A DNA stretch of 64,000 nucleotides from contig NZ_SOBT01000008.1 of NCBI RefSeq assembly GCF_004364935.1, positions 1,739,534-1,803,533 on the forward strand, given 5' to 3'. The stretch comes from Panacagrimonas perspica. GTDB lineage: Bacteria; Pseudomonadota; Gammaproteobacteria; Nevskiales; Nevskiaceae. Below are positions 1-8,812 of this stretch, piece by piece (position 1 is the first letter of the stretch; each line of letters begins with the position of its first letter). A program made the position numbers and the translations under genes. The notes below the pieces were generated by a model. It was not told the origin of the DNA, ran no database searches, and saw nothing but the letters and a program-made list of their open reading frames with translations.

Positions 1-1420
1 CGGTGACCAGCGCGATGAACGCGGAGAAGGCCTGCGCGTGCGGCCCGAACGTCCCCGCGTAGGCCGCCACCGACAGCACCGAGGCGATCAGCATGCTGCC
101 GACGCCCACCGGGTTGATGTCGTACAGATGGGCGCGCTTGAACTCGATGCCCTTCGGCGAAAAGCCCAGCGGCTTGTTGACGACCAGGTCCGCCACCAGC
201 GCACCGACCCATGCGATGGCGATGTTCGAATACAGGCCCAGCACCTTCTGCAGCGCCGCGAAGACGCCCAGCTGCATCAGCAGCAGCGCGATGCCGACGT
301 TGAACACGACCCAGACCACGCGACCCGGATGGCTGTGCGTGACACGGGCGAAGAAATTGGACCAGGCCAGCGAGCCGGCGTAGGCGTTGGTCGTGTTGAT
401 CTTGAGCTGGCTGAGCACGACCAGCAGCGTCATCGCGATCAGCGCGAGCTGCGGCGACGAGAACACGTAGCCGTAGGCGTGCAGGTACATCGTCGCGGGT
501 TCCAGCGCGTGCGCCGCCGGCACCAGGTGCTTCATCGCGACGAACGCCAGCAGTGCACCACCGAGCATGCGCAGCGCACCGAAGCCGATCCAGCCCGGAC
601 CCGCGATCAGCAGGCTCGCGGTCCAGGCCTTGCGGTTCTCCTTGGTGCGCTCCGGCAGGAAGCGCAGGAAGTCGATCTGCTCGCCCACCTGCAGCACCAT
701 CGACAGCACCAGGCTCGCCGCCGCGCCGAACATCAGCAGGTCGAAGCCCGCGCTGCCGTTGCCGATGAACGAAGGCAGTTCGGCCACGAGATCCGGCGAC
801 TTCGCGAACACGAAGACATACGGCGCCGCCAGCAGGATCAGCCACAGCGGCTGCGTCCAGGCCTGGAAGCGGTTGATCAGCGTGATGCCGTGCGTCACCA
901 GCGGGATCACGACCAGCGCGCTGACGAGATAGGCGATCGTCATCGGCATCTCGAAGCAGAGCTTCAAGGCCAGCGCCATGATCGTGGCTTCGAGCGCGAA
1001 GAAGATGAACGTGAAGCTGGCGTAGATCAGCGAGGTGATCGTCGAGCCGATGTAGCCGAAGCCCGCGCCGCGCGTCAGCAGGTCCATGTCCAGGCTGTAC
1101 TTGGCGCCGTACCAGCTGATCGGCAGGCTGACCAGGAAGATCACGACGCTGCCGAACACGATGGCCCAGAACGCGTTGGTGAAGCCGTAGCTGAGCAGCA
1201 GCGCGGCGCCGACGGCTTCGAGCAGCAGGAAGGCGATGGATCCGAACGCGGTGTTGGCCACGCGCAGCGGCGACCACTTGCGGAAGGAGCGCGCCGTGTA
1301 GCGCAGCGCGTAGTCCTCGATGGTCTCGTTGGCGACCCAGGTGTTGTAGTCACGACGCACTTTCACGATCCGCTGGATCGCAGGTGCGCGCTCACCGGTG
1401 GTCGAGATCGTGGAGGCCAT
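1..1420 (-). CDS. NCS1-type nucleobase:cation symporter-like permease (partial, runs off left edge)
   Basis: Reading leftward from the ATG at 1418-1420, one open frame continues to the window edge (about 473 residues, no stop). The N-terminus carries RRDYNTWVANETIEDYALR, the soluble segment typical of NCS1 (purine/cytosine/allantoin) permeases. It is followed by many hydrophobic segments with conserved-looking stretches such as RGAGFGYIGSTITSLIYASF. It should sit in the inner membrane and import a nucleobase or related nitrogen compound with a cation. It lies divergent to the urease operon, so a nitrogen-scavenging role is an inference. Relatives are known in which such a permease domain is followed by a histidine-kinase half. 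Whether that holds here cannot be seen, because the C-terminus is outside the window. Confidence 0.8.
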   Translation of the reverse strand, partial: MASTISTTGERAPAIQRIVKVRRDYNTWVANETIEDYALRYTARSFRKWSPLRVANTAFGSIAFLLLEAVGAALLLSYGFTNAFWAIVFGSVVIFLVSLPISWYGAKYSLDMDLLTRGAGFGYIGSTITSLIYASFTFIFFALEATIMALALKLCFEMPMTIAYLVSALVVIPLVTHGITLINRFQAWTQPLWLILLAAPYVFVFAKSPDLVAELPSFIGNGSAGFDLLMFGAAASLVLSMVLQVGEQIDFLRFLPERTKENRKAWTASLLIAGPGWIGFGALRMLGGALLAFVAMKHLVPAAHALEPATMYLHAYGYVFSSPQLALIAMTLLVVLSQLKINTTNAYAGSLAWSNFFARVTHSHPGRVVWVVFNVGIALLLMQLGVFAALQKVLGLYSNIAIAWVGALVADLVVNKPLGFSPKGIEFKRAHLYDINPVGVGSMLIASVLSVAAYAGTFGPHAQAFSAFIALVT

Positions 1421-1632
1421 GCTGTTGCTGGTGGACCCGGCACCCCATGCGCCGGATGCAGGGACACGGCGCAATAAGCGGGCCGTCCGGCTACGCGCCG
1501 CATACGTCAATCGACGTATCACGCGACCGCGGGCCAGCCCTCAAGGTCGGCCTGCTCCTGTTTGGCGCAGTCCTTGCGCTACAGCCTCGAACCCGCACCA
1601 CCAGGGAATGCTGCGCAGGCTCCGGACCGACA

Positions 1633-1690
1633 GTCGGGGCTGACGCCCCTCCTACAGACAGAGCCTTTGTAGGAGGGCGTCAGCCCCGAC
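1633..1690. repeat. Palindromic repeat, family B (copy 1)
   Basis: Inverted repeat with arms GTCGGGGCTGACGCCCCTCC-TACA and TGTAGGAGGGCGTCAGCCCCGAC around a loop of about 12 nt. A second copy is at 19001-19058. It lies in the 321-bp gap between the permease and hupE, the divergent promoter region of the urease operon. I see nothing else recognisable in that gap. Confidence 0.85.
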
Positions 1691-1741
1691 AGGACCTGCG
1701 CGTACTCTTCGACGTATCTCCGCCCGCTAAGCGAACCCGCC

Positions 1742-2323
1742 ATGAAAAGCATCCGACTGCCTGCGCTGATCCTCGCTCTCGCCTTCGCCGGAATGGCACA
1801 GGCCCATCCCGGCCACGGCGATACCCGCTTCTTCACCGGCCTGCTGCATCCGGTGACCGGCCTCGATCACGTGCTCGCGATGCTCGCCGTGGGCCTGTGG
1901 GCCGGTCTGCGCGATCGCGCCGCCACTGCGGCGTCGGCGCTGGTGTTGCCGGGCCTGTTCGTCGCCAGCGCGGCGCTGGGAACGGCGCTCGGACTTGCCG
2001 GACTGTTCAACGCCAGCATCGAAACCGCGGTGGCCGCCTCGCTGCTGCCGATGGGCATCGCGCTGCTGTGCGGCGTGCGCAGCCATCATCTGGTCACGCT
2101 GACCTTGGTGCCGCTGTGCGGCGTCTTTCACGGCGGCGCGCACGGCGCCGAACTCGCCGGCCTGGCCGGTGCAGGCGCCATCACCGGTTTCCTGCTCGGC
2201 ACCGCGCTGCTGCATGCCGCCGGTGTTGCCGTCGCACTGGCGCTGCCGTCGACGCGCCGCCGGCTCGCGATTGCCGGCTACGGCGGCGGCCTCGCGGCCG
2301 CGAGCCTCTGGCTGCTGGCCTGA
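1742..2323 (+). CDS. hupE: HupE/UreJ family nickel/cobalt membrane protein
   Basis: This 193-residue protein has a cleavable signal peptide (about residues 1-21, ending AQA). It is followed by HPGHGD at 22-27 and HPVTGLDHVLAMLAVG from residue 36, the His-rich metal signature of the HupE/UreJ family. The remainder is a series of hydrophobic helices. Family members are secondary permeases for Ni2+ or Co2+. As the first gene of the urease operon it is best read as supplying nickel for the urease active site. The start is the ATG directly before the signal peptide; no strong ribosome binding site is seen. The name ureJ would be equally suitable. Confidence 0.88.
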   Translation: MKSIRLPALILALAFAGMAQAHPGHGDTRFFTGLLHPVTGLDHVLAMLAVGLWAGLRDRAATAASALVLPGLFVASAALGTALGLAGLFNASIETAVAASLLPMGIALLCGVRSHHLVTLTLVPLCGVFHGGAHGAELAGLAGAGAITGFLLGTALLHAAGVAVALALPSTRRRLAIAGYGGGLAAASLWLLA

Positions 2324-2352
2324 GTCCCGTTCCGCTCACCCGGTCCGATCCC

Positions 2353-3237
2353 GTGGCACGCGCCTTGTTCGACGCTCTGCCAGCCGCCGTCGAGGCGCCC
2401 GCGCCTCCGCGGCCGGCTCGTGTCTGGGCGGCCGAGTTGAGCCTTCGCCTCGAACGTCGCGGTGATCGCACCGTTCTTGCGCACGCGCACCACCGTGGAC
2501 CGCTGCGCGTGCAGAAGGCGCTGTACCCCGAGACCGAGGGCCGCGCAGACGTGCTGATCCTGCACCCGCCGGCCGGCATCGCCGGCGGCGATCACCTGAG
2601 CTTGCACGTGGAGCTGACCCCGGGCGCACAGGCCCGGATCACGACGCCGGGCGCGGCCAAGTGGTACCGCGCGAGCGGACGCGCGGCCTTTCAGGACACG
2701 CACCTGAAAATCGCCGACGGCGCCGTGCTCGAGTGGCTGCCGCAGGAGGCGATCGCCTTCGACGGCGCCCAGCCCTGCACCCGAACGGACATCGACTGCA
2801 CCAAGGACGCGCGTGGCTGCGGCTGGGACCTGTGGATGCTCGGACGCCTCGCTGCCGGTGAAACCTTTGCCAGCGGCGAGCTGCGTCAACGCACCCGGCT
2901 GCGTCGCGACGGTCGTCTGCTGTGGAGCGAGCGCATCCGGCTCGCTGCCGACGATCCTCTGCGCCGCTCGCCGCTCGGATGGAACGACGCGGGCGTCATC
3001 GGCAGCTTCTGGATCATCGGCCTGCCCAACGACGAGAGCCTGCTCGCCTCCTGCCGCGAAATCGCCGAGCCGGGCGTACAGATCGGCATCACGCGGTTCG
3101 AGCACGGCTTGTGGATCGCGCGTGCGCTCGGACACTCCGCGGAGAAGGTGCGTACCGCGCTGACGCGCATCTGGTCGCAGGTCCGTCCGACGCTGTGCGG
3201 CGCGACCGGCGTGCCGCCGCGGATCTGGGCGACGTAG
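2353..3237 (+). CDS. ureD: Urease accessory protein UreD
   Basis: Matches UreD (UreH), the scaffold that binds apo-urease and, with UreF and UreG, delivers nickel. Recognisable family blocks are ILHPPAGIAGGDHL, ITTPGAAKWYRA, LEWLPQEAIAFDGA and the C-terminal IWSQVRPTLCG. No ATG is available near the N-terminus. I chose the GTG at 2353, giving 294 residues; a TTG at 2365 or an earlier alternative codon is possible. The frame is open further upstream, but that part only overlaps hupE and resembles nothing. A 116-bp gap before ureA has no gene. Confidence 0.88.
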   Translation: MARALFDALPAAVEAPAPPRPARVWAAELSLRLERRGDRTVLAHAHHRGPLRVQKALYPETEGRADVLILHPPAGIAGGDHLSLHVELTPGAQARITTPGAAKWYRASGRAAFQDTHLKIADGAVLEWLPQEAIAFDGAQPCTRTDIDCTKDARGCGWDLWMLGRLAAGETFASGELRQRTRLRRDGRLLWSERIRLAADDPLRRSPLGWNDAGVIGSFWIIGLPNDESLLASCREIAEPGVQIGITRFEHGLWIARALGHSAEKVRTALTRIWSQVRPTLCGATGVPPRIWAT

Positions 3238-3353
3238 ACGTGATGTCCACCACTCCTCTCATCACCCTGCCCTCCGCATCCGCGGTGGATTCCCTCCTCT
3301 TCCGCCATCGCGGGCCCGAGGCGTACGACTCGCTGTCGCGAGCATAGACATCC

Positions 3354-3656
3354 ATGGAACTGACCCCACGCGAGAAGGACAAGCTGCTGCTGTTCACGGC
3401 CGGCCTGCTGGCCGAACGCCGAAAGGCACGCGGCCTGAAGCTCAACTATCCCGAGTCGATCGCGTTCATCTCGGCAGCGCTGCTCGAGGCCGCGCGCGAC
3501 GGCCGCAGCGTCGCCGACCTGATGAGCTACGGCACGACCTTGCTGACGCGCGACGACGTCATGGACGGCGTGGCCGAGATGATTCCGGATATCCAGATCG
3601 AGGCGACGTTTCCCGACGGAACGAAGCTGGTCACCGTGCACAACCCGATCGTCTGA
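3354..3656 (+). CDS. ureA: Urease subunit gamma
   Basis: A 100-residue protein of exactly the family length. It begins [23 protein letters not shown] and ends with [14 protein letters not shown], both diagnostic of UreA. It is the smallest structural subunit of the cytoplasmic (UreABC)3 nickel urease that hydrolyses urea to ammonia and carbamate. It is followed after 15 nt by ureB. Nothing unusual is seen in its sequence. Confidence 0.96.
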   Translation: MELTPREKDKLLLFTAGLLAERRKARGLKLNYPESIAFISAALLEAARDGRSVADLMSYGTTLLTRDDVMDGVAEMIPDIQIEATFPDGTKLVTVHNPIV

Positions 3657-3671
3657 GCAAAGGGCCTACCC

Positions 3672-4088
3672 ATGATTCCAGGTGAACTGCTGATCGACGA
3701 TGGCGAGCTGTTGCTCAACACCGCGCGCAAGACGCAGGTGATGACGATCGCCAACACCGGCGACCGACCGATCCAGGTGGGGTCGCATTACCACTTCTTC
3801 GAGACCAACACGGCGCTGCGCTTCGATCGCAAGGCGACGCGGGGTTATCGCTTGAACATCGCGGCCGGTACCGCGGTGAGATTCGAGCCGGGACAGGAGC
3901 GCAGCGTGGAGCTGGTCGAGCTGGCGGGAGATCGCGTGGTGTACGGATTCAATGCATTGGTGTCGGGGCCGCTCGACGCTAAAAAACAATCCAACCGTAG
4001 CCCGGGTGCAACCCGGGGTTCACGCCCATCGACGAAGAAAAACCCCGGGTTGCACCCGGGCTACGCGAAGCGGAAGACCCCACGATGA
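3672..4088 (+). CDS. ureB: Urease subunit beta with repeat-encoded C-terminal tail
   Basis: Residues 1 to about 102 are a standard UreB (MIPGELL..., [39 protein letters not shown]). UreB normally ends about there (roughly 101-106 residues). This protein has 138. Residues about 109-132 are a direct translation of a family A palindromic repeat (3996-4065), read in the frame that avoids the TAG in the repeat. The tail is basic and rich in Gly, Pro and Arg. The stop overlaps the ureC start by 4 nt (ATGA), so coupling to ureC is kept. The tail is probably neutral and exposed; that is inference. Confidence 0.93.
   Translation: MIPGELLIDDGELLLNTARKTQVMTIANTGDRPIQVGSHYHFFETNTALRFDRKATRGYRLNIAAGTAVRFEPGQERSVELVELAGDRVVYGFNALVSGPLDAKKQSNRSPGATRGSRPSTKKNPGLHPGYAKRKTPR
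3996..4065. repeat. Palindromic repeat, family A (copy 1), inside the 3' end of ureB
   Basis: Two inverted halves, CGTAGCCCGGGTGCAACCCGG and CCGGGTTGCACCCGGGCTACG. Each half is itself a hairpin (CCCGGGT-GCA-ACCCGGG). It is fully translated as part of UreB. Confidence 0.95.
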
Positions 4089-5896
4089 GCGCCTCCATCA
4101 CCCGCCGTGCCTACGCCGAGATGTTCGGCCCCACCGTCGGCGACCGCGTGCGCCTCGCCGACACCGACCTGCTGATCGAAGTCGAGAAGGACTACACCTT
4201 GCTCGCCGGTTCCTACGGCGAGGAAGTGAAATTCGGCGGCGGCAAGGTCATCCGCGACGGCCAGGGCCAGTCGCAGCGTCCGGCGAAGGACTGCGCGGAC
4301 ACCGTCATCACCAACGCGCTGATCGTCGATCACTGGGGCATCGTCAAGGCCGACATCGGCATCAAGAACTCGCGCATCGCGGCGATCGGCAAGGCCGGCA
4401 ATCCGGACATCCAGCCCGGCGTGAACATCATCATCGGCGCCGGCACCGAGATCATCGCCGGCGAAGGCATGATCATCACCGCCGGCGGCATCGACAGCCA
4501 CATCCACTTCATCTGTCCGCAGCAGATCGAGGAGGCGCTGATGTCCGGCGTCACGACGATGATCGGTGGCGGCACCGGTCCGGCCACCGGCACGTTCGCG
4601 ACCACCTGCACACCCGGACCCTGGCATCTCGAACGCATGCTGCAGGCCGCGGACGCCTACCCGATGAACATCGGCTTCCTCGGCAAGGGCAACGCGAGCC
4701 AGGCCGCACCGCTGCTCGAACAGATCAAGGCCGGCGCGATCGGCCTGAAGCTGCACGAGGACTGGGGCACCACGCCGGCCTCGATCGACTGCTGCCTGTC
4801 CGTTGCGGAGGACACCGACACGCAGGTCGCGATCCACACCGACACGCTCAACGAGTCCGGCTTCGTCGAGGACTCCGTGAAGGCGTTCAAGGGCCGCACG
4901 ATCCACACGTATCACACCGAAGGCGCCGGTGGTGGCCACGCGCCGGACATCATCAAGGTCTGCGGCGAGAAGAACGTGCTGCCGTCGTCGACCAATCCGA
5001 CGCGGCCGTACACCGTCAACACGCTCGACGAGCATCTCGACATGCTGATGGTCTGCCATCACCTCGACGCCAGCATCGCCGAGGACGTGGCCTTCGCCGA
5101 GTCGCGCATCCGCAAGGAGACCATCGCCGCCGAGGACATCCTTCACGACATCGGCGCGTTCTCGATGATCTCGTCGGATTCACAGGCCATGGGCCGCGTC
5201 GGCGAAGTGATCATCCGCACGTGGCAGACCGCCCACAAGATGAAGACGCAGCGCGGATTCTTGCCCTCTCCCCCGGGGAGAGGGCCGCGCGCAGCGGCTG
5301 GGTCCCAGCGCGGGAGTGACTCAATGTCACTCCCGCGTAAACCCAACCTGGGTGAGGGACAGTCTCCCGCTCGACACGACAACTTCCGCGTGAAGCGCTA
5401 CATCTCCAAGTACACGATCAACCCCGCGATCGCCCACGGCATCGCGCACATCGTCGGCTCGGTCGAAGTCGGCAAGTGGGCCGACCTCGTCGTCTGGAGG
5501 CCCGCGTTCTTCGGCGTGAAGCCCTCGCTGATCCTCAAGGGCGGTTGCATCGCCGCCGCCGCGATGGGCGATCCGAACGCCTCGATCCCGACGCCGCAGC
5601 CCGTGCATTACCGGCCGATGTTCGCGGCCGCTGGCGGATCGCTCGCCCGCTGCTCGCTCAGCTTCGTGTCGCAGGCCGCCGTGAAGGCCAGGGTGCGCGA
5701 GCGCTACGGCCTGCAGAAGGACGTCGTCGCCGTCAAGAACTGCCGCAAGATCGGCAAGCGCGACATGGTCCACAACAACCTGATGCCCGACATCTCGGTG
5801 GATTCGGAGACCTACGAGGTCATCGCCGACGGCGAATCGCTGACCTGCGAACCGGCCAGCGTGTTGCCGATGGCGCAACGCTATTTCCTGTTCTGA
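4085..5896 (+). CDS. ureC: Urease subunit alpha with an in-frame repeat insertion
   Basis: Catalytic urease subunit. All active-site residues are present: H139 and H141 ([10 protein letters not shown]), carbamylated K222 (GLKLHEDWG), H251, H277 ([12 protein letters not shown]), flap C324-H325 (MVCHHL) and D365 ([12 protein letters not shown]). The protein has 603 residues against about 567-570 for the family. The excess lies between KMKTQRG (ends 391) and [17 protein letters not shown] (starts 432), where relatives have only a short PGD-type loop. This segment, about residues 392-430, is encoded by a family E palindromic repeat (5263-5357). It is in frame and all catalytic residues are unaffected, so activity is plausible but not certain. 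The gene overlaps ureB by 4 nt. Confidence 0.95.
   Translation: MSASITRRAYAEMFGPTVGDRVRLADTDLLIEVEKDYTLLAGSYGEEVKFGGGKVIRDGQGQSQRPAKDCADTVITNALIVDHWGIVKADIGIKNSRIAAIGKAGNPDIQPGVNIIIGAGTEIIAGEGMIITAGGIDSHIHFICPQQIEEALMSGVTTMIGGGTGPATGTFATTCTPGPWHLERMLQAADAYPMNIGFLGKGNASQAAPLLEQIKAGAIGLKLHEDWGTTPASIDCCLSVAEDTDTQVAIHTDTLNESGFVEDSVKAFKGRTIHTYHTEGAGGGHAPDIIKVCGEKNVLPSSTNPTRPYTVNTLDEHLDMLMVCHHLDASIAEDVAFAESRIRKETIAAEDILHDIGAFSMISSDSQAMGRVGEVIIRTWQTAHKMKTQRGFLPSPPGRGPRAAAGSQRGSDSMSLPRKPNLGEGQSPARHDNFRVKRYISKYTINPAIAHGIAHIVGSVEVGKWADLVVWRPAFFGVKPSLILKGGCIAAAAMGDPNASIPTPQPVHYRPMFAAAGGSLARCSLSFVSQAAVKARVRERYGLQKDVVAVKNCRKIGKRDMVHNNLMPDISVDSETYEVIADGESLTCEPASVLPMAQRYFLF
5263..5357. repeat. Palindromic repeat, family E (copy 1), inside ureC
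   Basis: Begins CCCTCTCCCCCGGGGAGAGGG and ends GGGTGAGGG. It contains a perfect nested hairpin, CGGGAGTGAC-TCAAT-GTCACTCCCG, at 5311-5335. The ends and the internal CGCGCGCAGCG match the copy at 37609-37649, showing that the extra ureC sequence is a dispersed element. Confidence 0.85.
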
Positions 5897-5910
5897 TGCA
5901 CACGCCCGCA

Positions 5911-5977
5911 CGGTGCGCTCCGCGCACCAAATCTCCTCTCGTCGAACCGACGCCTTGGTGCGCAAAGCGCACCCTAC
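5911..5977. repeat. Palindromic repeat, family C (copy 1)
   Basis: Inverted halves CGGTGCGCTCCGCGCACC and GGTGCGCAAAGCGCACCCTAC in the gap between ureC and ureE. It ends 4 nt before the ureE start. The same family is found at 63710-63780. Confidence 0.8.
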
Positions 5978-5981
5978 GCTG

Positions 5982-6542
5982 ATGCTCAGACTCGACCGCC
6001 TGCTCGCTCCGGAAACGCCGGATGGCGCCACGCGCCGCCTCACGCTGCGCTACGCCGAACGCTGCAAGAGCCGCCTGCGCGTCGAACTCGACGACGGCAC
6101 CGAGGCCGGATTGTTCCTGCCGCGGGGAACCGTGCTGCGCTCCGGTGACCGGCTCGCCGCCGAAGACGCCGCCGTCGTCGTCGAGATCCGCGCCGCAACC
6201 GAAGAGCTCTACGAAGTCCGCGCCACGCACGACGCCGTCGACCCGCACTTCGACCTGCTGCGCGGCACGTATCACCTCGGCAACCGGCACGTCCCGGTCC
6301 AGCTCGCGCCGGGACGTCTGCGCCTGGAGCGCGACACCGTGCTGCGCGAACTGCTGCTGCGCCTCCGGCTCGATGTCCGCCATGTCGAGGCGCCGTTTGA
6401 ACCGGAGGCCGGCGCCTACGGCGGTGGCCATCGGCACGATCACGACACGACCGGCGGCATGCTGGGCGAATCGCTGTCGCGCGAAGCCCACGCAGCGACG
6501 CCCGACTTCGCGTCCATGCGTTTCCAGCCGCTCGGCCGATGA
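5982..6542 (+). CDS. ureE: Urease accessory protein UreE
   Basis: A 186-residue nickel metallochaperone. The N-terminal domain (RLTLRYAERCKSRLRVELDDG, GLFLPRGTVLRSGDRL) and the C-terminal domain (RGTYHLGNRHVPVQLAPGRL) match UreE. The tail carries a short His-rich stretch, GGGHRHDHD, for Ni2+ binding. I chose the ATG at 5982, which gives the normal N-terminus. An upstream ATG in frame would translate the family C repeat and is unlikely. The end overlaps ureF by 4 nt (ATGA). Confidence 0.93.
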   Translation: MLRLDRLLAPETPDGATRRLTLRYAERCKSRLRVELDDGTEAGLFLPRGTVLRSGDRLAAEDAAVVVEIRAATEELYEVRATHDAVDPHFDLLRGTYHLGNRHVPVQLAPGRLRLERDTVLRELLLRLRLDVRHVEAPFEPEAGAYGGGHRHDHDTTGGMLGESLSREAHAATPDFASMRFQPLGR

Positions 6543-7192
6543 GCCTCGCCGCGCTGCTGCAGCTGGCGAGTCCCACATTGCCGGTGGGCGCGTACAGCTA
6601 TTCGCAAGGCCTGGAGAGCGCCATCGACGCGGGCCACGTGCGCGACGAAGCCACGGCGCTGCGCTGGATCGCCGATGCGCTGGAACTCGTGCTCGCACGC
6701 TACGAGGCGCCGGTGTGGTTGCGCCTGCATCGCGCGTTCGCGTCCGGCACGTCCGACAACGCGATCGAATGGAACGAGGACGTGCTCGCCACGCGCGAGA
6801 CGCAGGAGCTGCGCGCGGAGTCGGTCCAGATGGGCTATTCGCTGGCGCAGCTGATGCGCACGCTGGGTCACGCCTTCCCGCTCGACGTTGAGACAATCGC
6901 CTATCCGACGGCGCACGCCTGGGCCTGCAGCTGCTGGCAGATCGACGAACACCAGGGCCTGGTCGCGTACCTGTATGGCTGGGCCGAGAACCAGGTGATG
7001 GCCGCGCTCAAGACGGTGCCGCTCGGCCAGTCCGCCGGCCAGCGCCTGCTGCTGGCGCTACGCACATCGATCGACGCGAGCGCGAAGACCGCATCGAGCC
7101 TGTCCGACACCGACCTGAGCACGCAGACGCCAATGCTCGCGATCCTCAGCAGCCTTCACGAAACGCAGTATTCACGCCTGTTCCGGAGCTGA
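6539..7192 (+). CDS. ureF: Urease accessory protein UreF
   Basis: A 217-residue all-helical accessory protein. The diagnostic start [21 protein letters not shown] and the C-terminal [19 protein letters not shown] are both present. UreF joins UreD and apo-urease and is thought to act on the GTPase UreG during nickel insertion. It overlaps ureE by 4 nt and is followed by ureG after 4 nt, so translational coupling is likely. Confidence 0.95.
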   Translation: MSLAALLQLASPTLPVGAYSYSQGLESAIDAGHVRDEATALRWIADALELVLARYEAPVWLRLHRAFASGTSDNAIEWNEDVLATRETQELRAESVQMGYSLAQLMRTLGHAFPLDVETIAYPTAHAWACSCWQIDEHQGLVAYLYGWAENQVMAALKTVPLGQSAGQRLLLALRTSIDASAKTASSLSDTDLSTQTPMLAILSSLHETQYSRLFRS

Positions 7193-7196
7193 CCGC

Positions 7197-7817
7197 ATGA
7201 CCGATCTCGCCGCTTCCAATCCCCTGCGCGTCGGCGTCGGCGGCCCCGTGGGCTCGGGCAAGACCACGCTCGTCGAGGTCTTGTGCAAGCGCATGCGCGA
7301 CCATCACCAGCTCGCGGTGGTCACCAACGACATCTACACCAAGGAAGACGAGCGCCTGCTGGTCGCGGCGCAGGCCCTGCCGGCCGAACGCATCATGGGC
7401 GTGGAGACCGGCGGCTGTCCGCACACGGCGATCCGCGAGGATGCCTCGATCAACCTCGAGGCGGTGGACCGCATGAGCAAGCGCTTCCCTGACCTGGACC
7501 TGATCTTCATCGAGTCCGGCGGCGACAACCTCGCCGCGACGTTCAGCCCGGAGCTTTCCGATCTGACGATCTACGTGATCGACGTGGCCGGCGGCGAAAA
7601 GATTCCGCGCAAGGGCGGCCCCGGCATCACCAAGTCGGACCTGCTGGTGATCAACAAGACCGACCTTGCGCCGTACGTGGGCGCCTCGCTCGACGTGATG
7701 GCGCGCGATGCGCAGCGCATGCGCGGCGACAAGCCCTTCGTTATGACCAATCTGAAGACCGGCGTCGGACTCGACGTGGTGATCGCGTTCATCGAGAAGC
7801 AGGGGATGCTGGTCTGA
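7197..7817 (+). CDS. ureG: Urease accessory GTPase UreG
   Basis: A 206-residue SIMIBI-class GTPase. The Walker A loop GPVGSGKT is at residues 16-23, the nickel-binding Cys-Pro-His at 74-76 ([11 protein letters not shown]), and the guanine-specificity motif NKTD follows VIN. It powers nickel delivery through the UreD-UreF complex. It is the last gene of the operon. A family A repeat begins 10 nt after its stop and lies between it and the convergent next gene. Confidence 0.97.
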   Translation: MTDLAASNPLRVGVGGPVGSGKTTLVEVLCKRMRDHHQLAVVTNDIYTKEDERLLVAAQALPAERIMGVETGGCPHTAIREDASINLEAVDRMSKRFPDLDLIFIESGGDNLAATFSPELSDLTIYVIDVAGGEKIPRKGGPGITKSDLLVINKTDLAPYVGASLDVMARDAQRMRGDKPFVMTNLKTGVGLDVVIAFIEKQGMLV

Positions 7818-7826
7818 TCATCCACC

Positions 7827-7895
7827 CGTAGCCCGGGTGAAACCCGGGGTTTGACTCGCATATGGAGCGCGGCCCCGGGTTTCACCCGGGCTACG
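7827..7895. repeat. Palindromic repeat, family A (copy 2)
   Basis: Halves of the GTGAAAC type (CCCGGGTGAAACCCGGG and its inverse) between the convergent ureG and transglutaminase-like genes. It could act as a bidirectional transcription barrier, but it has no T-tract. Confidence 0.95.
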
Positions 7896-7919
7896 GGGCT
7901 ACCGATGTCGCCGTCCGCT

Positions 7920-8726
7920 TCACACCACCTCGTCCGTCCACACCTTGAACCCCGCCAGCGTGTTCTCGCCGAACGCCGTGCTGATCGCCACGTCGGCGGC
8001 GTCACGCCCGCGCGCAATCAGCACGCGACCGATGCGCGGCTGGTTGTTGCGGGCATCGAAGGTGTACCAGGTGCCGGCGAGATAGGCCTCGAACCAGCCG
8101 GAGAAATCCATCGGCCCGTACGGCGGCGGCATGCCGATGTCGCCGAGATAGCCGGTGCAGTAGCGCGCCGGAATGTTCATGCAGCGACAGAACGCGATCG
8201 CCAGATGCGCGTAGTCGCGGCACACGCCGACGCCGGAGTTGTAGGCCTCCAGCGCGGTCCTGCTGGAACTGGCGTGCTCGTAGCCGAACTTGATGTGCTG
8301 CTGCACGAAGTCGCAGATCGCCTGCACGCGCGGCCAGCCCAGCGGCGTGTGCGAGAACAGTTTCCAGGCGATGTCGGACAGCCGGTCGGTCTCGCAGTAA
8401 CGGCTGCCGAGCAGGAAGACCAGCGTGTCCTCGGGCAGCGAGAAGATCTCGTGCTGCCAGGCATTCGGTACGACCGGCTCCGGCGCGCCGGTATCCCGCA
8501 CGATCGTGTCGCCGGTGAACCGTATCCTGCCTTGCGGCGCGACCAGTCGCGTGCACCAGTTTCCGAATCCGTCGCGATAACCCGCCAGCGGGACCGGTGG
8601 ATCGGCGACGATGTGATCCGGGCTCACCATGTCGGACGCGCGGCTGTAGTGCACGTTCAACGTGAGAATCATCGGTGTCGGCTTCGGCAAGTCGTACACC
8701 AGCTCGTAACCCACCCGAATCTGCAT
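7920..8726 (-). CDS. Transglutaminase-like family protein
   Basis: A 268-residue soluble protein with a transglutaminase-like core. The nucleophile region is NSGVGVCRDYAHLAIAFCR, and the downstream strand is SGWFEAYLAGTWYTFDARNNQPR. In classical members the Trp of that strand is preceded by His; here, as in a known subgroup, the catalytic His is replaced (SGW). Activity as a peptidase or amidase is therefore uncertain. A GAGGAG ribosome binding site precedes the ATG. The N-terminal 80 residues are the usual beta-rich region. No signal peptide is seen. Confidence 0.82.
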   Translation of the reverse strand: MQIRVGYELVYDLPKPTPMILTLNVHYSRASDMVSPDHIVADPPVPLAGYRDGFGNWCTRLVAPQGRIRFTGDTIVRDTGAPEPVVPNAWQHEIFSLPEDTLVFLLGSRYCETDRLSDIAWKLFSHTPLGWPRVQAICDFVQQHIKFGYEHASSSRTALEAYNSGVGVCRDYAHLAIAFCRCMNIPARYCTGYLGDIGMPPPYGPMDFSGWFEAYLAGTWYTFDARNNQPRIGRVLIARGRDAADVAISTAFGENTLAGFKVWTDEVV

Positions 8727-8812
8727 GCCAGCTCCTCGTCAAGAACTGCAGCGCGCGGGAGGCACGCCGATCGGGTTCATGGCCAATGGACGCACGAACC
8801 GCGCCGCATGGC

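Noticed and set aside
38-1477. Long rightward open frame rich in Arg, Gln, Asp and His at the left edge
   Set aside because: It is the mirror of the permease gene on the other strand, and the composition is that of a shadow frame in high-GC DNA.
1384-2352. Possible N-terminal extension fusing more than 300 residues to UreD
   Set aside because: The upstream part overlaps hupE in another frame, is low in recognisable sequence, and UreD normally starts near 2353.
7920-8726. Transglutaminase-like gene considered a pseudogene because of the missing His
   Set aside because: The frame is intact, has a strong ribosome binding site, and a known subgroup shares the replacement.
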